Source of the DNA: Colius striatus
Taxonomy: Eukaryota; Chordata; Aves; Coliiformes; Coliidae
Assembly (NCBI RefSeq): GCF_028858725.1
Contig: NC_084773.1
Location: 6,500,350-6,564,349, forward strand
Reading direction: 5' to 3'
DNA length: 64,000 bases
The translations under genes and the position numbers were made by a program. Below are positions 47,401 to 62,400 of this stretch, one piece after another; within the stretch, counting starts at the first letter, position 1; the number at the start of each line of letters is the position of its first letter. The notes beneath the pieces are model-generated. The model ran no database searches. It saw only the letters and a list, made by a program, of their open reading frames with translations, and was not told where the DNA came from.

Positions 47401-50400
47401 GGTCCTTTCCAACCCTTAAGATTCTGTTTAAGGCTCACCTCATACACTTGGTAAATCTCAGACTACCCTTTCCTTGTCACAAGCTCATACTGCTCCCTTA
47501 GCCTCCCCTGATTGTATACAAGAGCTGGGGGTGGTGTATGCTCTTGAATCTAGATTGTGTCTCACGTCTTCTATGGAAGGAGAATGGGATTCAGGCCATG
47601 GTATTTTGTGCTGTTCTCAGACTACCAAAATGTTTTGCCATAGGTCTGTTAGCAAACAGTGAGTGCTGGAAGAGCTTGAGCTCTCTGTAGGGAAATGGTA
47701 GCAGCAAGTGGGGGGCATTTGTCATTAAATAAAGAAAGAAAGAAAATGCTTTCATTAGAAGAGGAAAGCACTGCATATTTCCACTGTGCTGTGATTAGGG
47801 CTGTGTCATTTTCTTTGTGAGGAAGAAAAATAACACCCTGAAAATCCCAGTGTGAGCTTAGAAAAGATCTTCCCACAAGTGGAGGTGAGGAGAGGAAGTG
47901 AAGCTCTGTTTGTTCATGATGGAGAGGGCATTTATAATGAGGATGAAAGTTGTGGCCATCTGAGTCCTATTTACATTTCCCATCTTTTAAAATCCCTGTG
48001 GAAATTATTCTGATATTCTCTTCAGCCCCATCCAGGAACTTTGGCACCAGCAGAGTCACTAAAGAGAGTTTCTTGTCCCTTCTGTGTAGACAGTAAGTCA
48101 GCCCTCCTGCCTTAAAATTCTGATTTCTTTTCTAGTAATTCCTCTCTAGTTGACCTGGTGAACTGCATTTGAAGGCCAAAGGAAGTGAGTTAGGAGAGAG
48201 GGATGGGTACATTTTGATAACGCCTCTCTACCCTGAAAAACAAGTACTATGATATCACAGAATCACAGAATGTATAAGAATCCTGTTTCTTTGATTCCAT
48301 CTTTGATTCAGTGCTCACAAATTTGCTTTGGACTTTTGTTGCAGACAAAGTCTTGATTGGGAATGGCTGGTATCTCTTTCTAACAATATCTTTTTTGTTC
48401 TAGATTCAGATGAAACTTGGTTTTATAGCAAGGAAGCACTAAAGAACCAGCACAGGGGTTCTTGCTAAAAGCCAAAAGTTAAGGTAGGAAGGGAAAAGAA
48501 AGAATCCTACCCACTGGTGCTGTGTAGGATCTGGAAAATGTCTGCATTTTTCCTGTCATTACCCATCTCTGAGGTGGGAGGAAATGTCTCCTTCCCCTCT
48601 CTGTTCCCCAGTGTGGATGTGACTGGGCAACCTACTGCAGGGAACAATTTTTAGTGCTATTTCTTATCTTGCACTGGACAGCTCTGGTGTGAGCAGACAG
48701 CCTGGGGGAGGGTCTGTTCCTGGCTCTCCCATTGTAGTGCAGATAAAAGCTTCTGATCTGGAAAAGGATACACAGGTAGTTCAGCTGCTAGGTCACTTAA
48801 CTCCAGTTTCCCCAGTGGTCTGGAAGCAAAGTGTTATTCCTAAGCACCTTGAGCAGTAACCTTGTTTTGAAGTGGCAAACCTCATGCAAGGACTGAGCTG
48901 CTTATCAGAGGAAAGCAGAGAACTTGTTGCTCTCAGGGTTACGTGCTCTGAGAGCTGAGGGTAGTGTGGGGTTTGTAACATTTTGTTGGTCTTGTATAAA
49001 ACTTTTTAAGTCTTGTTTTGTTTATTTTAAAGCTCTAACAGTACCTGCAGGATTGCTCTGTGAGGTCCGTCTGCTGCTGTGAGAAACAAACGATGCCAAA
49101 AGGCAAATCTCAACACTTCTAATTGGAAGTAATGTAGACACCTCAAGGAGGAGAGACAGCCTGTTTGTCTTGCTCTGGTTTAAAGTGAGGGGTGCGTGTT
49201 TTTCGGGTGATATATCGCAGTTTCCTTTCATGTTGGTGAGCCTGCTGCAACTGCAGCTGCTCTGAGTTAGAAATCTGACACTTGAAAATCTCAGGTCTGC
49301 TTTGCTTCCTGTAGGCCAGAGGCTGGAGGCTGTTGTTCAGTGGCTGCCTGCCACAAAAGGTCAGCCTTGCTGTGAAAGCAGTCAGCATCACCACCAGGCA
49401 CAGCCAGAGGTTTCATAGGGTTGCTTTTTCACAGAGAGCATTCTTTGAGTTAACAGCAGCAGCCTTCGACAGCAGCACTCTGCTCCTTTGCTGCTGCTGT
49501 GTGGGACTTCCAGCTGCTGTCAGATCCAGAATGAAAGTCGAGGTTTCAGGGATGGATAGTCTCAGTTTCAGTAACCTCTCACCTTTCCCCTCTCTTAGAT
49601 CTCCTTCCACCAGGAGTCTGCAATCTCCTCAACCCGGCCGCTATCTACGCTAACAACGAGATCAGCTTAGGAGATGTTGAGATCTATGGCTTTGACTATG
49701 ATTACACCTTAGCACAGTATTCCAATTTACTGCACTCTATGATTTTCAACACTGCCAGAGACATCTTAATAGAACAATTCAAGGTAATGATGTGCCAAGG
49801 ATTTCTCTCCAGTGAAGCTTCTTGCTGTCTTTGAGGTGCCCCCAACGATGTCTTTGCAAGTGCCACATTGTGCACGTTTGTCTACTACTTGTTTTATTGA
49901 GAAGAGTGTTATGCTTCACAGTCTTTGATTGCAGAAAGTTTTGTCTCTACATGGAATTAATTTCCTTTGAGACAATTTACCATGTTTTATTTTGTAAGTA
50001 TGAAGCAGGAACCTTAGACTAGAAAGGTCTGGTCTGTTTTACTTAACTATGGAAATAATGGCCACAGAGTTGCTGGCTGGAAGCACACGTGGGGGATAAA
50101 CGTGAGCTATGGGCTGAAGCTGTACAGGGCTTGATGTGTGCACATCCCTGTGGGTGACACTGTGTAGCTTGTCCCATAATGGACACTCTGTTTGCAATAG
50201 ATGACTGCTCTGTGTATTTTCTTCTCGTCATGCCTTTCTTTTCAGAGGAGCTCTGCAGCACCATTGCTTTGCCAACTATATGCATTGAATGCAGATTGCT
50301 AGAAGTGTCCTCACTGCCTGAGTAAATCTGTTATGGTTTCACTAGTGTCCCTCACGTGAGAGAAACTAGTTTGAGGGATCCTGATCCTTTATACCTGGGG

Positions 50401-53400
50401 GGAGACAACTAGTAGGGCTAAGCCAGATCAGCAGGTGAAATAATTTTGTTGGTAATTTAATGCTTGTGCCTCTAATGATGTCACTGTTTGACTTCTCAGT
50501 ATCCAGAAGGGCTTGGGAAGTATGACTACATTCCAGGGTTTGCAATACGTGGACTTCACTATGATGTGCAAAAGGTAAGCTGTACAAAATTCAGTCTTTG
50601 GGGTTTTGTCTTCCATTGCATTGTGGTTTTAGTGGAAGTAGTGTCATTGCTTGAAGTAACTTTGATCACCAAACTATGGGTGAGTCTGAGTGGCTGTGGT
50701 TTCATTGCATGGGTTCCTCTTGCTTAAAAACCTTCCAAGGGAAGGATGTCTTTTGTGTCTGCATAGCCTCTAGCAGAATGGGACATTCTAGCAAAGGCCA
50801 ATGGTAAACAGCCTTGTCAATTCAAAAGTCAGTTAATGCCACTAGCTAATGAATAGACAGCTCAACTTGTTTGTGTGATCATTTCTGTCTTTGGGGAAGT
50901 TTAAACAACAAACCTCAATCCTGCATCTACAGGCACTTGCCAGGAGCAGAGGCATTATGTCTTACTCTAATAATAGAAATGATTTGTCAGGAGAATGCTT
51001 TAGGAAGCCTCCCCACCCCCAGCCTCGAATAATAGGACTCCCTGGAAAAAGATCCAAGCTACTTGAAATGCATGCTTCTCAGGGGCACAGGCAAGCAAAG
51101 TGCAAGCATTAGCTTTAACCCTTTTCAGTGCTTTGGACAGATTCCCTGAAAGCCTGATGCCCAGTGATGTCAAGCTGGCTGCTGCAGCCAGCCAGTCAGG
51201 TGGGAGCACAGCAGAGAAAGTTGTTTCACTGTAGGAGCCTGTCTTGTGTTGAGCTTTGAGCAGATTCAGGGAAGCAGGCAGTACAGACTGGACTGTGTGT
51301 GCTCTTCTCCAGCAGTGGGGAAACAAAAGAGAGAATGAATAAAAAAAGCTGTATGGAGTTTTCTCATGTCTTTTGTCCCAGCTGCAGTGACAGCATGGCA
51401 GCAGACTGCTCATGCCTCTGACTTTACAAAGTAAGAAGTAGGTCTGTGAGAAACTAAAGTTTCTTTCCCCATTTAAATCTCTGGCTGATACATGAGAACC
51501 ACAAAACAACTAGCCAAGCCAAGCTAAGTGCCCCTTGAGTGAATGGAAGGTGAGAACTTCCTTTTCTCAGGATCAGAGTTTGCAAGAGACATTAAAAGCT
51601 GGGTAGTGCTTGACTAAGTAAATCTTTCGGTATATTTTCCTGCACACCTCACAAACCAGTGGGAGGTCTGCCCAAAATGTAACAAGCTGCTGATGAGTAT
51701 AGTGATAAAAAGAGGTGCTTGAAGGTTATGAATGCTCTGTGGAATCGTTTACCTTGCACTGTGGTAGAAACAGCACAAATACTTTGACGTGGAGTTAGTG
51801 TGAGACGGTGTTCTGTGCCCAGAGAACTTGTGTTAGGGCTTCAGAGTGATGGATGGAGGAGAAGAAATGACTCATGAATAGGGGAGTCTGATACAAGAAA
51901 TGCAAAGAAAGCTCTGATGTTACCAGCCTGGGGTGCTCATGAACATCTTTAAATGTCTGCTGGAGAGGAGGAGGAGTGCTGGAGGGGAGAGCTTTTGTTT
52001 GAAGAAAATGACTGGACACAGCTGGACTCTAAACCAAAACTTACCCACTTAGTTCTGCTTAAGATAAATGTGAGGATAAATAGATCTCTTGTGCACACAA
52101 AGCCTCTTTGTAGTGTGTGTGTTTTTGGAAGGCAGATAAGAAGAGACTATCTGAGTCACAGAAACATTGTTCTCTCACTTTTTCAATTGCATCCCTGTCC
52201 ACAAACTTCAGTGTGTAACAGACAGTGGGATTTTGGCTCATCTTTTGATGGGTCTTTTGCCAGGGAAGCCAATAAAAAGTCATAGTATGCTTACATGTGT
52301 GTAAAAGTATCTGGAGAGTAAGTGCAGTTAAAGCACACAGCTATGGGTTGTTTATGTTGAATTGTATTTTCTAAATGTCATTTGTGTGGAACCTGAAACT
52401 TAAATAAGGTTTTGGTGTACACCTACCCAATTCTAACAGGAAACATCTCTCCCTTATCACAGAGTCTTCTCATGAAGATCGATGCTTTCCATTATGTCCA
52501 GCTGGGCACAGCATACAGGTCTGTCACTGCAGAAAATCCTTGTCTAAATGTGCAGAGGTGGATTACCAAATCAGAGTGTGTGCTCATGGCAGATGTTTTG
52601 GGGTTGTTTTTTGAGCAGAGCGTGGCCTCATCTGGCTTATCCTGTTTGTGCTCGCTTCAAATGCTTAGCTGGCATATAATTGCAGGGAGTTACTTTCCTC
52701 AAGCATTTCAAGCCAAGTGTGGGTGGGAGGACCTGGAGCTTTTTGTAATGGTTAATAACACATCTGGTCACGTACTCTGTGTGATGGCTGAGTGGTAGCT
52801 ACAGCATGCCCTGGTTAATGCTTGTGAGCAAAACAGTCCAGCCAGGAAAGGACTCCTCTGTACATGGACCACATACACTCCTGCTTGGAGAAGACAGGGC
52901 TGTATCTCAGCTGTGCCTTGTCACAAAGCTACGAGCAGAGGGATCAGGATGTGCAAATAAAAGCTTAAAGCAGTGCAGACATGCCCATAGAGTAATGAGG
53001 CATCAGAATCTGGGCTCAGTTTGAGGCCTGGGTTGTCCTATTTTTTTCCTTCTGTTGCTCTCCAAAGAGATCTGGGTGTGCTTTGGAATAAGTGGCTGAA
53101 AACAGGGCAGAGCAAACACTTCTCCTAGAATTTGTGAGACTGGGAGAAAACCTTGCCCCAGAGAGGAGTGGGGTTGGTGTGTAAAAAGTAGCAATTCACA
53201 GATATTGGTAGCAAAGCTCCTGTAAAATTGTGTTGAATTTCCTGACCATGGAAACCAACATGTTTTTTTTTCTTGAACTCTGCCCTTTTGCTGTAAAGCT
53301 TCAGTTGCAGTAAACACTCTAAGAATATTAAGAAGGGAGTTTCATAATCAGAGAGAATTGGCTTCTTTGAGTGCTAGCTTTTGGGGAGTGGGGGTGGAGG

Positions 53401-56400
53401 GAAGAGGGGGTTGGTACTGCCCCATATTTCACTTCAGCTTCATGAAGAGATTTTTAGCACAACCACATTTAAAGCTTTTTTCCCCCCCTCCTTTAGTGTC
53501 CTTTTCTAACTATCCCTCTTGGAGTGTCCTTTTCCTAAACTGTCTGCTTTTGAGCAAAACTGAGGCAGCTTTGAGCTTCTCAAAGGCTGCACCGTGATTG
53601 AATAGGAAAGGAGAAAGGGAAAGTTGCTGACTGCTTGAGTAAACAGCCATCAGAAATTGTGCAAGAGGCAAGACCTGCAGCGGCAGGATAACGGTACAGC
53701 TCGAGGCCATACCTGTGATTACTGTGTTTGGGGGGGAAACCAGCATTCTCTGTTGAATGGTCTTGGTTGGAAGAACTTATTTTGCTGAGGAAAGCTGAAT
53801 AGGAAGGAAACATTTTCAGAAAGCTCATTTCCTCCACCTTTGCATCTAACGGTGATAAACCTCGTGGGAGAAACCTCTCCAGAGCCGGTACCCGGTGGTG
53901 GGGCTGATTTGGTGGGATGGTCCTGTCAGGAGATTGACAGCATACAGAGGGAGACAGACCTCTGTCTGAACTCTGCTGGAATGTGGATAGAGCCCCTCAA
54001 TTAACTTGAAAGAGCAAACAAGGTATCTGAAAAATGTCTCTGGCAAAGATTTCCTGTGAATCTTAAGAAACCAGGAAGCAGTCAGGGTCTGTGCTTATCA
54101 TTTTTGTGCCAGAGAAATGTGTGAGTATTAGAAAGGAGCCTGTTTGTCCTGTCTTCTGTCTCTCTGCAGTTTGTGCAGACTGGTGATTATTGACAAACTA
54201 TTTCTGTCGTTTTATGTGTCCAGAGGACTCAAACCAGTGCCTGATGAAGAGCTGATCGAACTCTATGGTGGTACACAGCACATCCCCCTCTACCAGATGA
54301 GTGACTTCTATGGGAAGGTATTGTGAGCCCTTTACTGTTAGGATACAGCAGCAATTTTAACAGCTACTAAAACAGTGAATTGCTCGAGCATGTGAATGAC
54401 CCCAGCCTCCCCTGGACTCCAAAAGGCTCACTCCCTAGTGAGCTGCAGTCTGTGTTTTTGTTCTAGCAGGGAATTTGCCCCAGAGGTTATTTAGCAGTTT
54501 AGCATGTGAAAGCCATCTGTGAAGCTTTCCTAAACACCGGGGCTATTGGCCTAGAGCTGAATGGCTCTGGACACTGATAGTGAGATGTTCCTTGGCCAAA
54601 TCTAGCTCCCAAGCTACCAGAGCAGCCTGCAGTGATGGCATTTGCGCTGAGTTATGTGGGAGGTGGTATGTGTGTGCAGCAGGGTGCTTGCAATGCCTTT
54701 CTCTCTTTGGTTTTGGGTAGCGTATTTTATTCCTTCACGAAAGGGATCCTCCCTTTATACCTCTTCAGACCTACACTTCATAGGATTGGCATCCATGAGT
54801 GTTAGGGGTTTTTTAGGCAGAAAAGCTTACTGTCACAGTAAAGGACTGAAATTCTGTCCCATAGGAGCTGTGTGCAAATTCCTTTGGTTCTCTGAACTTG
54901 AGGAAGTTAGGAAAAATTTTTCTTCCTTAAGTGCCTAGTGTGGTACAGTGGGCAAACAGGACCACTTGCATCCCTTTCCCCCCAGAACTGCTTTGTTTCT
55001 TGCCCTTTGTTAGTTCAGTTGCCTTAGGGGAAGCTGGAAGGAGAAGGTCAGGCTTCCTCTGGTAATACCCCTTTGAGTCTGCTGTGTGAAGTCTCCAGCA
55101 AGGTCACTTTTTGATTTCTCTGTCTCTCTCTTGGGAACAATTACTCTGAATGGTTGCTTTCTGGGTAAATACATACACTGTTTATAGCTCAATGTTGTTT
55201 CCAGCTTTGAAATAGAATGTTTCTGTTTCAAATTTGTTATCTGTCTGTAAACTGCATTTGATTGGCCTCCCTCTGTGCAACTCTCCCCAGTCTTGGCAAA
55301 CTTGCAGTGATCTCATCTTTCTTTTTAAATAACTGTAAACATGAGATCTGCTTCGAGTGGTAGGACCAATCTGCCATTTGTAGGGGCAGATGCTCATGCC
55401 AAGGTGCCTTTCTGTGCTGCTTCATATATACCAGGTGCTCTCTTCACTCCTGTAGCTCAGTACTGAAAAATTTGGTAATACATTTGACCACAGAAGTAGA
55501 AAGAACAGCTGGGTGGGTTTTTTTTTTTTGCAAAGAGGCAAATATCATCTCCTAATAATTTAACAAACTCTGTGAACTAATATGTGGATCCCAAAGAGAA
55601 TGACAGCATATACAAATAAGGACGTTTGCATCCAGCAATGTCTGCTAAACCTTGTTACTAAGACCTTGGTGGGAAAGCACCTGGGTTAAGATGACTGCTG
55701 GTGCGAGTAGATGCAGGGCAAGGGAGCTGGTGAGGGGGCTGGAGCACAAATCTGAAGAGGACCTGTGAGTGTTCAGACTGGAGAAGAGAGGCTGAGAGGA
55801 GACATGAGCACTCCCTCATGTCAGGCAAACTCCCTGCCTGACAGGGGCTTGTAGCGAGGCCGGGGTCAGTCTCTTCTCCCAAGTGATAAGTGATAGGACA
55901 AGAGGAAATAGCCTCAAGTTGCACCAGGGGAGGTTTAGATTGGAGATTAGAAATAACTTTTTTGCCTGAGAGGGTTGTCAGACACCAGTCTGACCAGTCC
56001 CAGGCTGTCCAGGTTGATGGTGGAGTCCCCATCCCTGGAGGTGTTTAAAAGATGCATAGCTGAGGTGCTGAGGGACATGGATTAGTGGTGGGCTTGGCAG
56101 TGTGAGGGGAGGTGTTGGACTGGATGACCTTAATGGTCTTTTCCAACTGAAACAACTCTATGATTATGTGAATTGGTGTGCAGTGAGGCTTTGGCAGGGA
56201 CCTTTGACCTTGTCCTCTGTAGTCTGCCATGCTAGTGATGCCACCTGTATGGGTAACAGGAAGGTTGGCCAGGTCAGTGGTTCCAAGCAACAAGGTATAA
56301 GACAAGTTGGACTCATGTAGCTCAAGTGTGTAAATCCCTTAACAGTTTCCTTGCTACTGTGTTGGTAGGAGTGTGTGGATGGCCACCAGCATCCCAACAT

Positions 56401-59400
56401 CTGCAGTAGGTAGGCACAGGTCTTGCCCAGGGTTAGACAATGCAGCTAGTGTGGCTTTTGCTGGCAGGACTATTGCTGGCCTGTAATGAAAGTGAGGAGC
56501 TTGTGGAACAAAAGCACATGTAGTATTCTTTCTAAAACCATGGTGCAGTTTTTGTCCTGGCTTGTGGTAATACATCTGCTGTAAGGAAGTTGAGGCCACT
56601 AAAAGGAGAGACTGGATTTGCTTTGTAGGATGATGGCATAAGGCACAAAACCAAAACAGAATTGACTACCTACAAAGTAAGTATCTGCTGTTAACATTGA
56701 ACATTTAACTATCCTCTATGCTTAAGGTCTTGGTGGGACAGGTCATTGCTCTGCAAAATGCCATGCTTAGTGACTTCAGTAGGAACTGCCTGTCTGTGGC
56801 CCTCTTGCTTCTTTCCCTGAATGCCTGAACAGGAAAAAATGGTGGGGGAAATCTTCAGGAAGTTCTGGGTTTGCTAGTGGGAGAAATGTTCTCTTAGCAA
56901 CCATAAATCAAAATGGACATACATCAAAAGGATTCAACAGATATTGCTGAGCAGCACCACATGGGCCATGTGTGGCCCAAACCAGAGAGTGCTCTTTGTG
57001 TTGTCTTCTGCTGTAGGTCAAGTTGTCCTGTGCTGGCTGGCTGGCTGGACAGAAATTGTGTAACTCTCAGCATTGTTGGTAGCAGATCTCAGACAAAATG
57101 CTGTTTGTTATTCCTTTGCCCTTTTGAATCTTCTTTCTTGACCCCAATTTGTGTTGTCCCAATATTGCCTTTAGATAGTGCTGCAAACAGTGTCAATCTT
57201 GTGTTCTTCCCTTACAAGACCAGACTAAAGGGAGACGTGACTGTTGTGACACCCTGACATGCCAGTGGCACGTGGTTGGCGTTCAGCAGCATGTGCCCTC
57301 TGTCAGCTCCACCATGTGCACCATCTCTTATCATTCAGCTACTGCTTTCATGTCTGTCTTTTCACATACCTGTAATAAATTCCTGCTGATGTGGACCAGT
57401 GTTATCCTAGAGAGTTGCAGCATTGTGGCTGTCAGTGATTGCTCAAAGCTCCACATGATGTGACTAGATTGCCAGGACACTCCCGGTGACCAGCTTCATT
57501 GAGAAGTCTGTGCACTTCCCAAACGGCTTTTCATGTACAAGACCTCAGTAATTGTCCCCTTGGCTGGTCTGCCACTTCAGCAATGAAAGATGAAAAGATT
57601 GATTCCAGCTTCAGCTTCCCAGTGAGACTCTGCACAGGTGATACCCACTGAGCAAACAAGCTTTGTTGTACCAGAAGGCCTCTCTGGAGCCAAAGTTAGC
57701 TGTTGGCCTGCTGATAGGTTTGTGACTGACAGGCAACAAAAATAGCAAACATGTTGGAGAGCTGCAGCCTTGCCTAATGCAAGGTGAGTTATTCCTTGGT
57801 CAGGATTTAGTGGTCCGTTTCCACTGGACTGCTGGGTGTGCTGAAGTTCTTTGTGCCCAGGCTGGGTTTTCTGGAGTGACTCAAAGGCAGGCAGACATTG
57901 CCAAACTGCTTCTCGGAATGATTCTTGCATTGCTGTGGGAAACCTCACTGGAATGTGATTAGAGCAACTTTGGTGTCCATGTGTCCAACCTCACAGCCTG
58001 GTTTAGAGGAGCAATGGTGCACCTCCAGCACAGGCTGTTTCTGTAGCACAGCGTTGTCTGTTGGCACCTGCACTGATGCCAAGAGGTCAGGTGGGAAGCA
58101 GAGAGCATGAGGTTGAAATTAAAGTTAGTGTCCAGCACTGACTGCTTGTTTCCTCCTCCTTCACACTGTGCTGTTAATGATGCTGGGTTTGTTTAATGAT
58201 TTAGGTGAGGAGAAGCAGAGAAGCATCTCTCTGTTGATGCATTCGGTTAATGTTTTGGTTGAGAAGAGAAGGCTCCTTCCTGAGTGACTGGGACTTTCCA
58301 CATAACTGTTTTGGTTAGTCTGTGATGTCTTCCAGATGGTGCTGGGTGATACGAGTTTGTTGGCTTTGCTTTTTTTGTGTATACATTTTTGTTTATTGTG
58401 TGTCTCCTTTTTGCTTTCCAGGGCCCATCACTTAAGCAGTTTATGGATATTTTTTCTCTTCCTGAAATGACACTGCTCTCATCAGTCATTGATTACTTCA
58501 TAACTCATGGCATTGAGTTTGACCAGGTGCATCTGTACAAGGATATATCTGTGAGTAAAATGTCAACTGCCCCATCCACCTCAGAGCTGTGAGCTCTGGT
58601 TTGTTAGCACCAGTGAGCCCTGCAGTACCCACAGCTCAGGGGCTGTTAGTGCCTGATCTGACAGCATTGAATCTTTAGATTAAAGCATTTCCAGGCAAGA
58701 TTCAAAGCTGTGTTTTCAGAACATGTTGGGTTTCTGTGTGTACTACAGAGTTGGTGTTGCTGTAGATTATCTCTTGCAGGAGTGCTTAGGCTGGTTAGGT
58801 TGAAGGCTCTTCTGTGGGAAATGTCACAGTGCTTTTATAAATGTTTTCTGGTTCTGAAAACATTGAAGCTCTGTTTTCCTGCTAATATCTCATTTTTGCC
58901 CTTGCCTGCTCTGGGAATCCACCCCTTCCCTTTGCAGCTACAGAGCAGTCTGATCCTTTGGGGATGTTTTCCAGTGGGTGACTGTAGCTTTCAGGTTACT
59001 CCAAGGTGTGCTAACTGTGTCCTCCAGCTTCACTCCTGACATTTGAAAAGCCTGGGGGGGATTATCAGCATTGTTGGGGGTACTGTCTGACATCTTAATG
59101 CTGTAGGCAAGATGTTAAGTGCTTGAGATTGCTGTCCTGGGTGACTTGTGTTGGCAGACAATGCATCTTCCTTGGTAGCCAAGCCTTTTGCAATGCCTTT
59201 TTCTATGGAGAGGGGTATTTGATGGGAATCTTCTGCTCACTCACTGGTAGCTGCCCATACATAACACTGCCCAGTCTTCTCTTGAGGGAAATGGGGCGCC
59301 AGGTCTGTGCTGCTTCTTTTATGATAAGGATCCACCCTGTCAGCTTTGCTGCAGGCAAGGATTGCAGCTTGTGTTCTCATCTTCTGTTAGGGCTTGATAA

Positions 59401-62400
59401 GAGCATGCCAGCCAGCTCCCCACAAGACCCTAACATGTTTCTCTAGGGTGTTTTTGCTCTTGGGGAACAGAGGACACAACTGACACCTGAGGCCTTTTGT
59501 TAAGAGTGTCTTTGGAGCCTCCTTTTGAGGTCAAAATGGAACATATTCCTAATTGAAATCTTGAGAGCAGGTGGGTGGCTGCTCCATCCAGGGCAGATGG
59601 TGTGCTCAAAACTCCTGGGTGCTAATCCTGGCATTTAGCTTCACATCCTTTGCTGAGAGATGTGGTTGTTCCTGAGCAGAGACTGAGGAGGCACAGAAGA
59701 AAGCTCCAACACAAACTCTGTGCCAGTGCCTGAAATCTGTACTGAAAAGTTGGGGACTGTCCTGTGCTCTCAACAAACAGTTCTGGCTTTTTCTTCTGTA
59801 CAATGAGGATAAACAACCATTTTTTGCCAGACTTACCCCTCTCTAGTACCTGAGTGCAAGTGCAAAGAGCTGCTTTGCAGACACGAGCACAGCAATCCTT
59901 CTGTGCCTACACAGACAGCTGTCTGGAAGACTCGCACAGCCCCAGCTGTGACTGCCACACAGGCTCACAGTGAGCGGGTTAAGGCATGTCTAAACCTGAC
60001 TCTCTCCTCTGATTCTTGGTGGTAATTGTGATTGCAGTGCTGGGTGTTTGAGAGCAGGTTGAGCTTAGAGAGGCTGCTCTGAGTCAAAAGGGCAGACCCT
60101 GAGGCAATGGTGAAGGCTGAAGCTGACATGACAACCAAGTAGTCCCGTTGCACCAGTTTGGTCTCTTTGTGTTTGAGAGTAAGAGCATGGAGTTTACCCT
60201 GTTTTCCTTTGGAGGAGTTTTTGAGCCCTCTGACACCTCCCCAGGCTACCAAGATTTGACCTGCAAGAACCTTATAGCTCATCCCCTTTTGACCCAAAGC
60301 CTTGCTTGCTTTTAGTGACAGCACTAGTCAAGAGAAAGTTGTTTTCTTGTTAAACTCTTGCTTTGTGTTCAGTTTCTTTCCACTAAGGCAGTCTCTTGGT
60401 GAATGAGATGTGACCTCTGCCTTTTTGCCATTCAAATCCACACGGTGGAAAGAGACTCCTAAAACTGTTTTGAAGAGGTAATGCCTCCTCCTCCTTTATT
60501 GTCTCCCATCTAAGTTGTAAATCCTGGTTCTCTCCCAGCTTTGAAGGAAATGATTTTCGGGGTGATGAGCAGGTTTGCTGTGAGACCAGGTGACTGTGTG
60601 GTGGTGTGTGTGAGTGTCACTGCAGCAATGTCAGTGGTGAGTGTGGGAATCTGGTCTTAAAGGGCAACTCCTGAAGGAGCACATGCAGTGGAACAGGGAT
60701 TTAAGGGTCCTGGGCAAAGGCAGAATCTGCCGTCCTGTCTAAATTGTCAAGGATGAAGTTGGTACCGTTCAAACAAGCGTTTGCATGTGCAAGCAAATGT
60801 GTTACTGCTCTGCAAATGGTTCCACTTCTCTGGCATATCTCGCTGAATGGAGACTTGGGAAGAATCTCAGTTGGGTGTGTCCAAAAATGTGTTGCATCTT
60901 GGCCTTTGGCCTGGAAAATAGATGATATTTGGATGCCCTTGATAATATCTGTTTTAACTTGTCTCCCTCCTGAAAAGTGGGCAGCTCTGTTGTGGCAAAA
61001 AAAACCCTGACCCTCCTGGTAGAGGCTTCTGTTCTGCTTGTGCCCACTGGCCACCTGGGGCTGGGAGCTGGAGCCAGCCTTGGCTCGTGGGCAGCGTTTT
61101 GGAATCACAGATGCTGAACTCTGCTGCTGTTTGTCTCAGCCACTTTCCCATCCTTTGGGTCACATTTGGCAGAGCTTCCATAGGCACAGGGAGGATGAAA
61201 AGCAAACTAGTGTCTGGGCCAGTACACTTTTGGGCAATAAATGGCCCTGTAGTAGCACAGTCTTGATTGCCTTAGTAACAGTGTGGTAGCATGTGCTGGT
61301 TTCCAGGAGCAGGAAGGAAGTTGTGCTTTCATAGATAGGTTTTGAGGGTTTTTTTTTCCCTTGTACTGCATCAACTACTGCATTCTTCTTTCTGCCATGT
61401 TGGTGAGCCTCACTCTTCAAGGTCCTCTGCTTAGCATTAAGGTAGCTTTTCTGCATTCAGCAAGAAGAGGGGATGTGTCATGACTGTGTTGGTGCTCAGC
61501 AGTGGCAGGAGGTTTGCATGCTGGGAAACAGCAATGTATGTAAAACTGAACCTTTTTCTTTTCCCTGCCCTTTTCTTTAGGATGCCATTAGAGATGTGCA
61601 TGTGAAAGGAGTGATGTACAAATGGATTGAAAAAGATATGGGTGAGTTAAATAGAGCTCTGGTGCCAAATCTATCTCAATATGTCTTGTGGCATTCTGTA
61701 TAAGATGCCTGTGTAGGTCCTGCACACAGCCACAGGGGTCAGGGGACACAGATCAAATTGATCAGATACTTGATTGTGACATGCCTAAAGGGAGCTGAGA
61801 GGTAGAGTGGCATGAGGGACCAAGTGGTAATTAGGGTCAGGTGGAGGATCCATTTTAATGGAAGAAATGCCTACACAATGGCTTTAGTTTGATTTTCCCT
61901 CAGCCTGTAAGTGAGGGATGATGGTCCTTAGCATGATGTGAACATGCAAAGGCACCATCTGGGAAGGCTACCCTGTCATTCAGGGGAAAGAAAGCTCCTG
62001 GTAGCAACATGGCCTGGAGTGGCTGTGCCTGGACTTTGTGACTGTTGTGTGTCAGCCCTCTTTTTTTGCCAACCTTTTCAGTTCCTCAGTCGTCTTCTTC
62101 CCCCTACATGGGCTTGATGAGGATGAGGAGGGCCCTTTTGTCACCATGGTGGTTCACTACCTGCCTGCTTGAGGTGGCTCTAACTCAGGCCTACTGAGTG
62201 GTACAGGGGCAAGGTTTAGTTTTGATTTTAAAGACATGTGGTCACAACCTGGGCCAAAATTCTTTGACTGATGATGTCTGTTTTATTCTGATATAGAACA
62301 GTATATTCTGCATGGGGATGAAATCTATGCTGTGCTAAACAGACTGGTGAACCACAAGAAGAAGCTCTTCCTCATCACAAACAGCCCCTTCAGCTTTGTG

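Larger units (their letters stand above)
41493..49598 (+). other. NT5DC2: NT5DC2 intron 1, 8.1 kb
   Basis: The longest intron here. It holds CR1 fragments at about 43,797-43,861, 45,042-45,136, 47,211-47,429 and a tail at 48,254-48,272, plus an A-rich simple repeat at 46,449-46,558. No other gene was recognised. Confidence 0.8.
54318..58421 (+). other. NT5DC2: NT5DC2 intron 5, 4.1 kb
   Basis: It contains one CR1 copy (about 55,728-56,166), a T run near 55,520, and a short CTGG repeat (about 57,032-57,048). No extra exon was recognised. Confidence 0.75.

Noticed and set aside
51000-51509. 169-codon minus-strand frame in NT5DC2 intron 3
   Set aside because: No family resemblance, no supporting splice pattern, and length within chance expectation for this composition.
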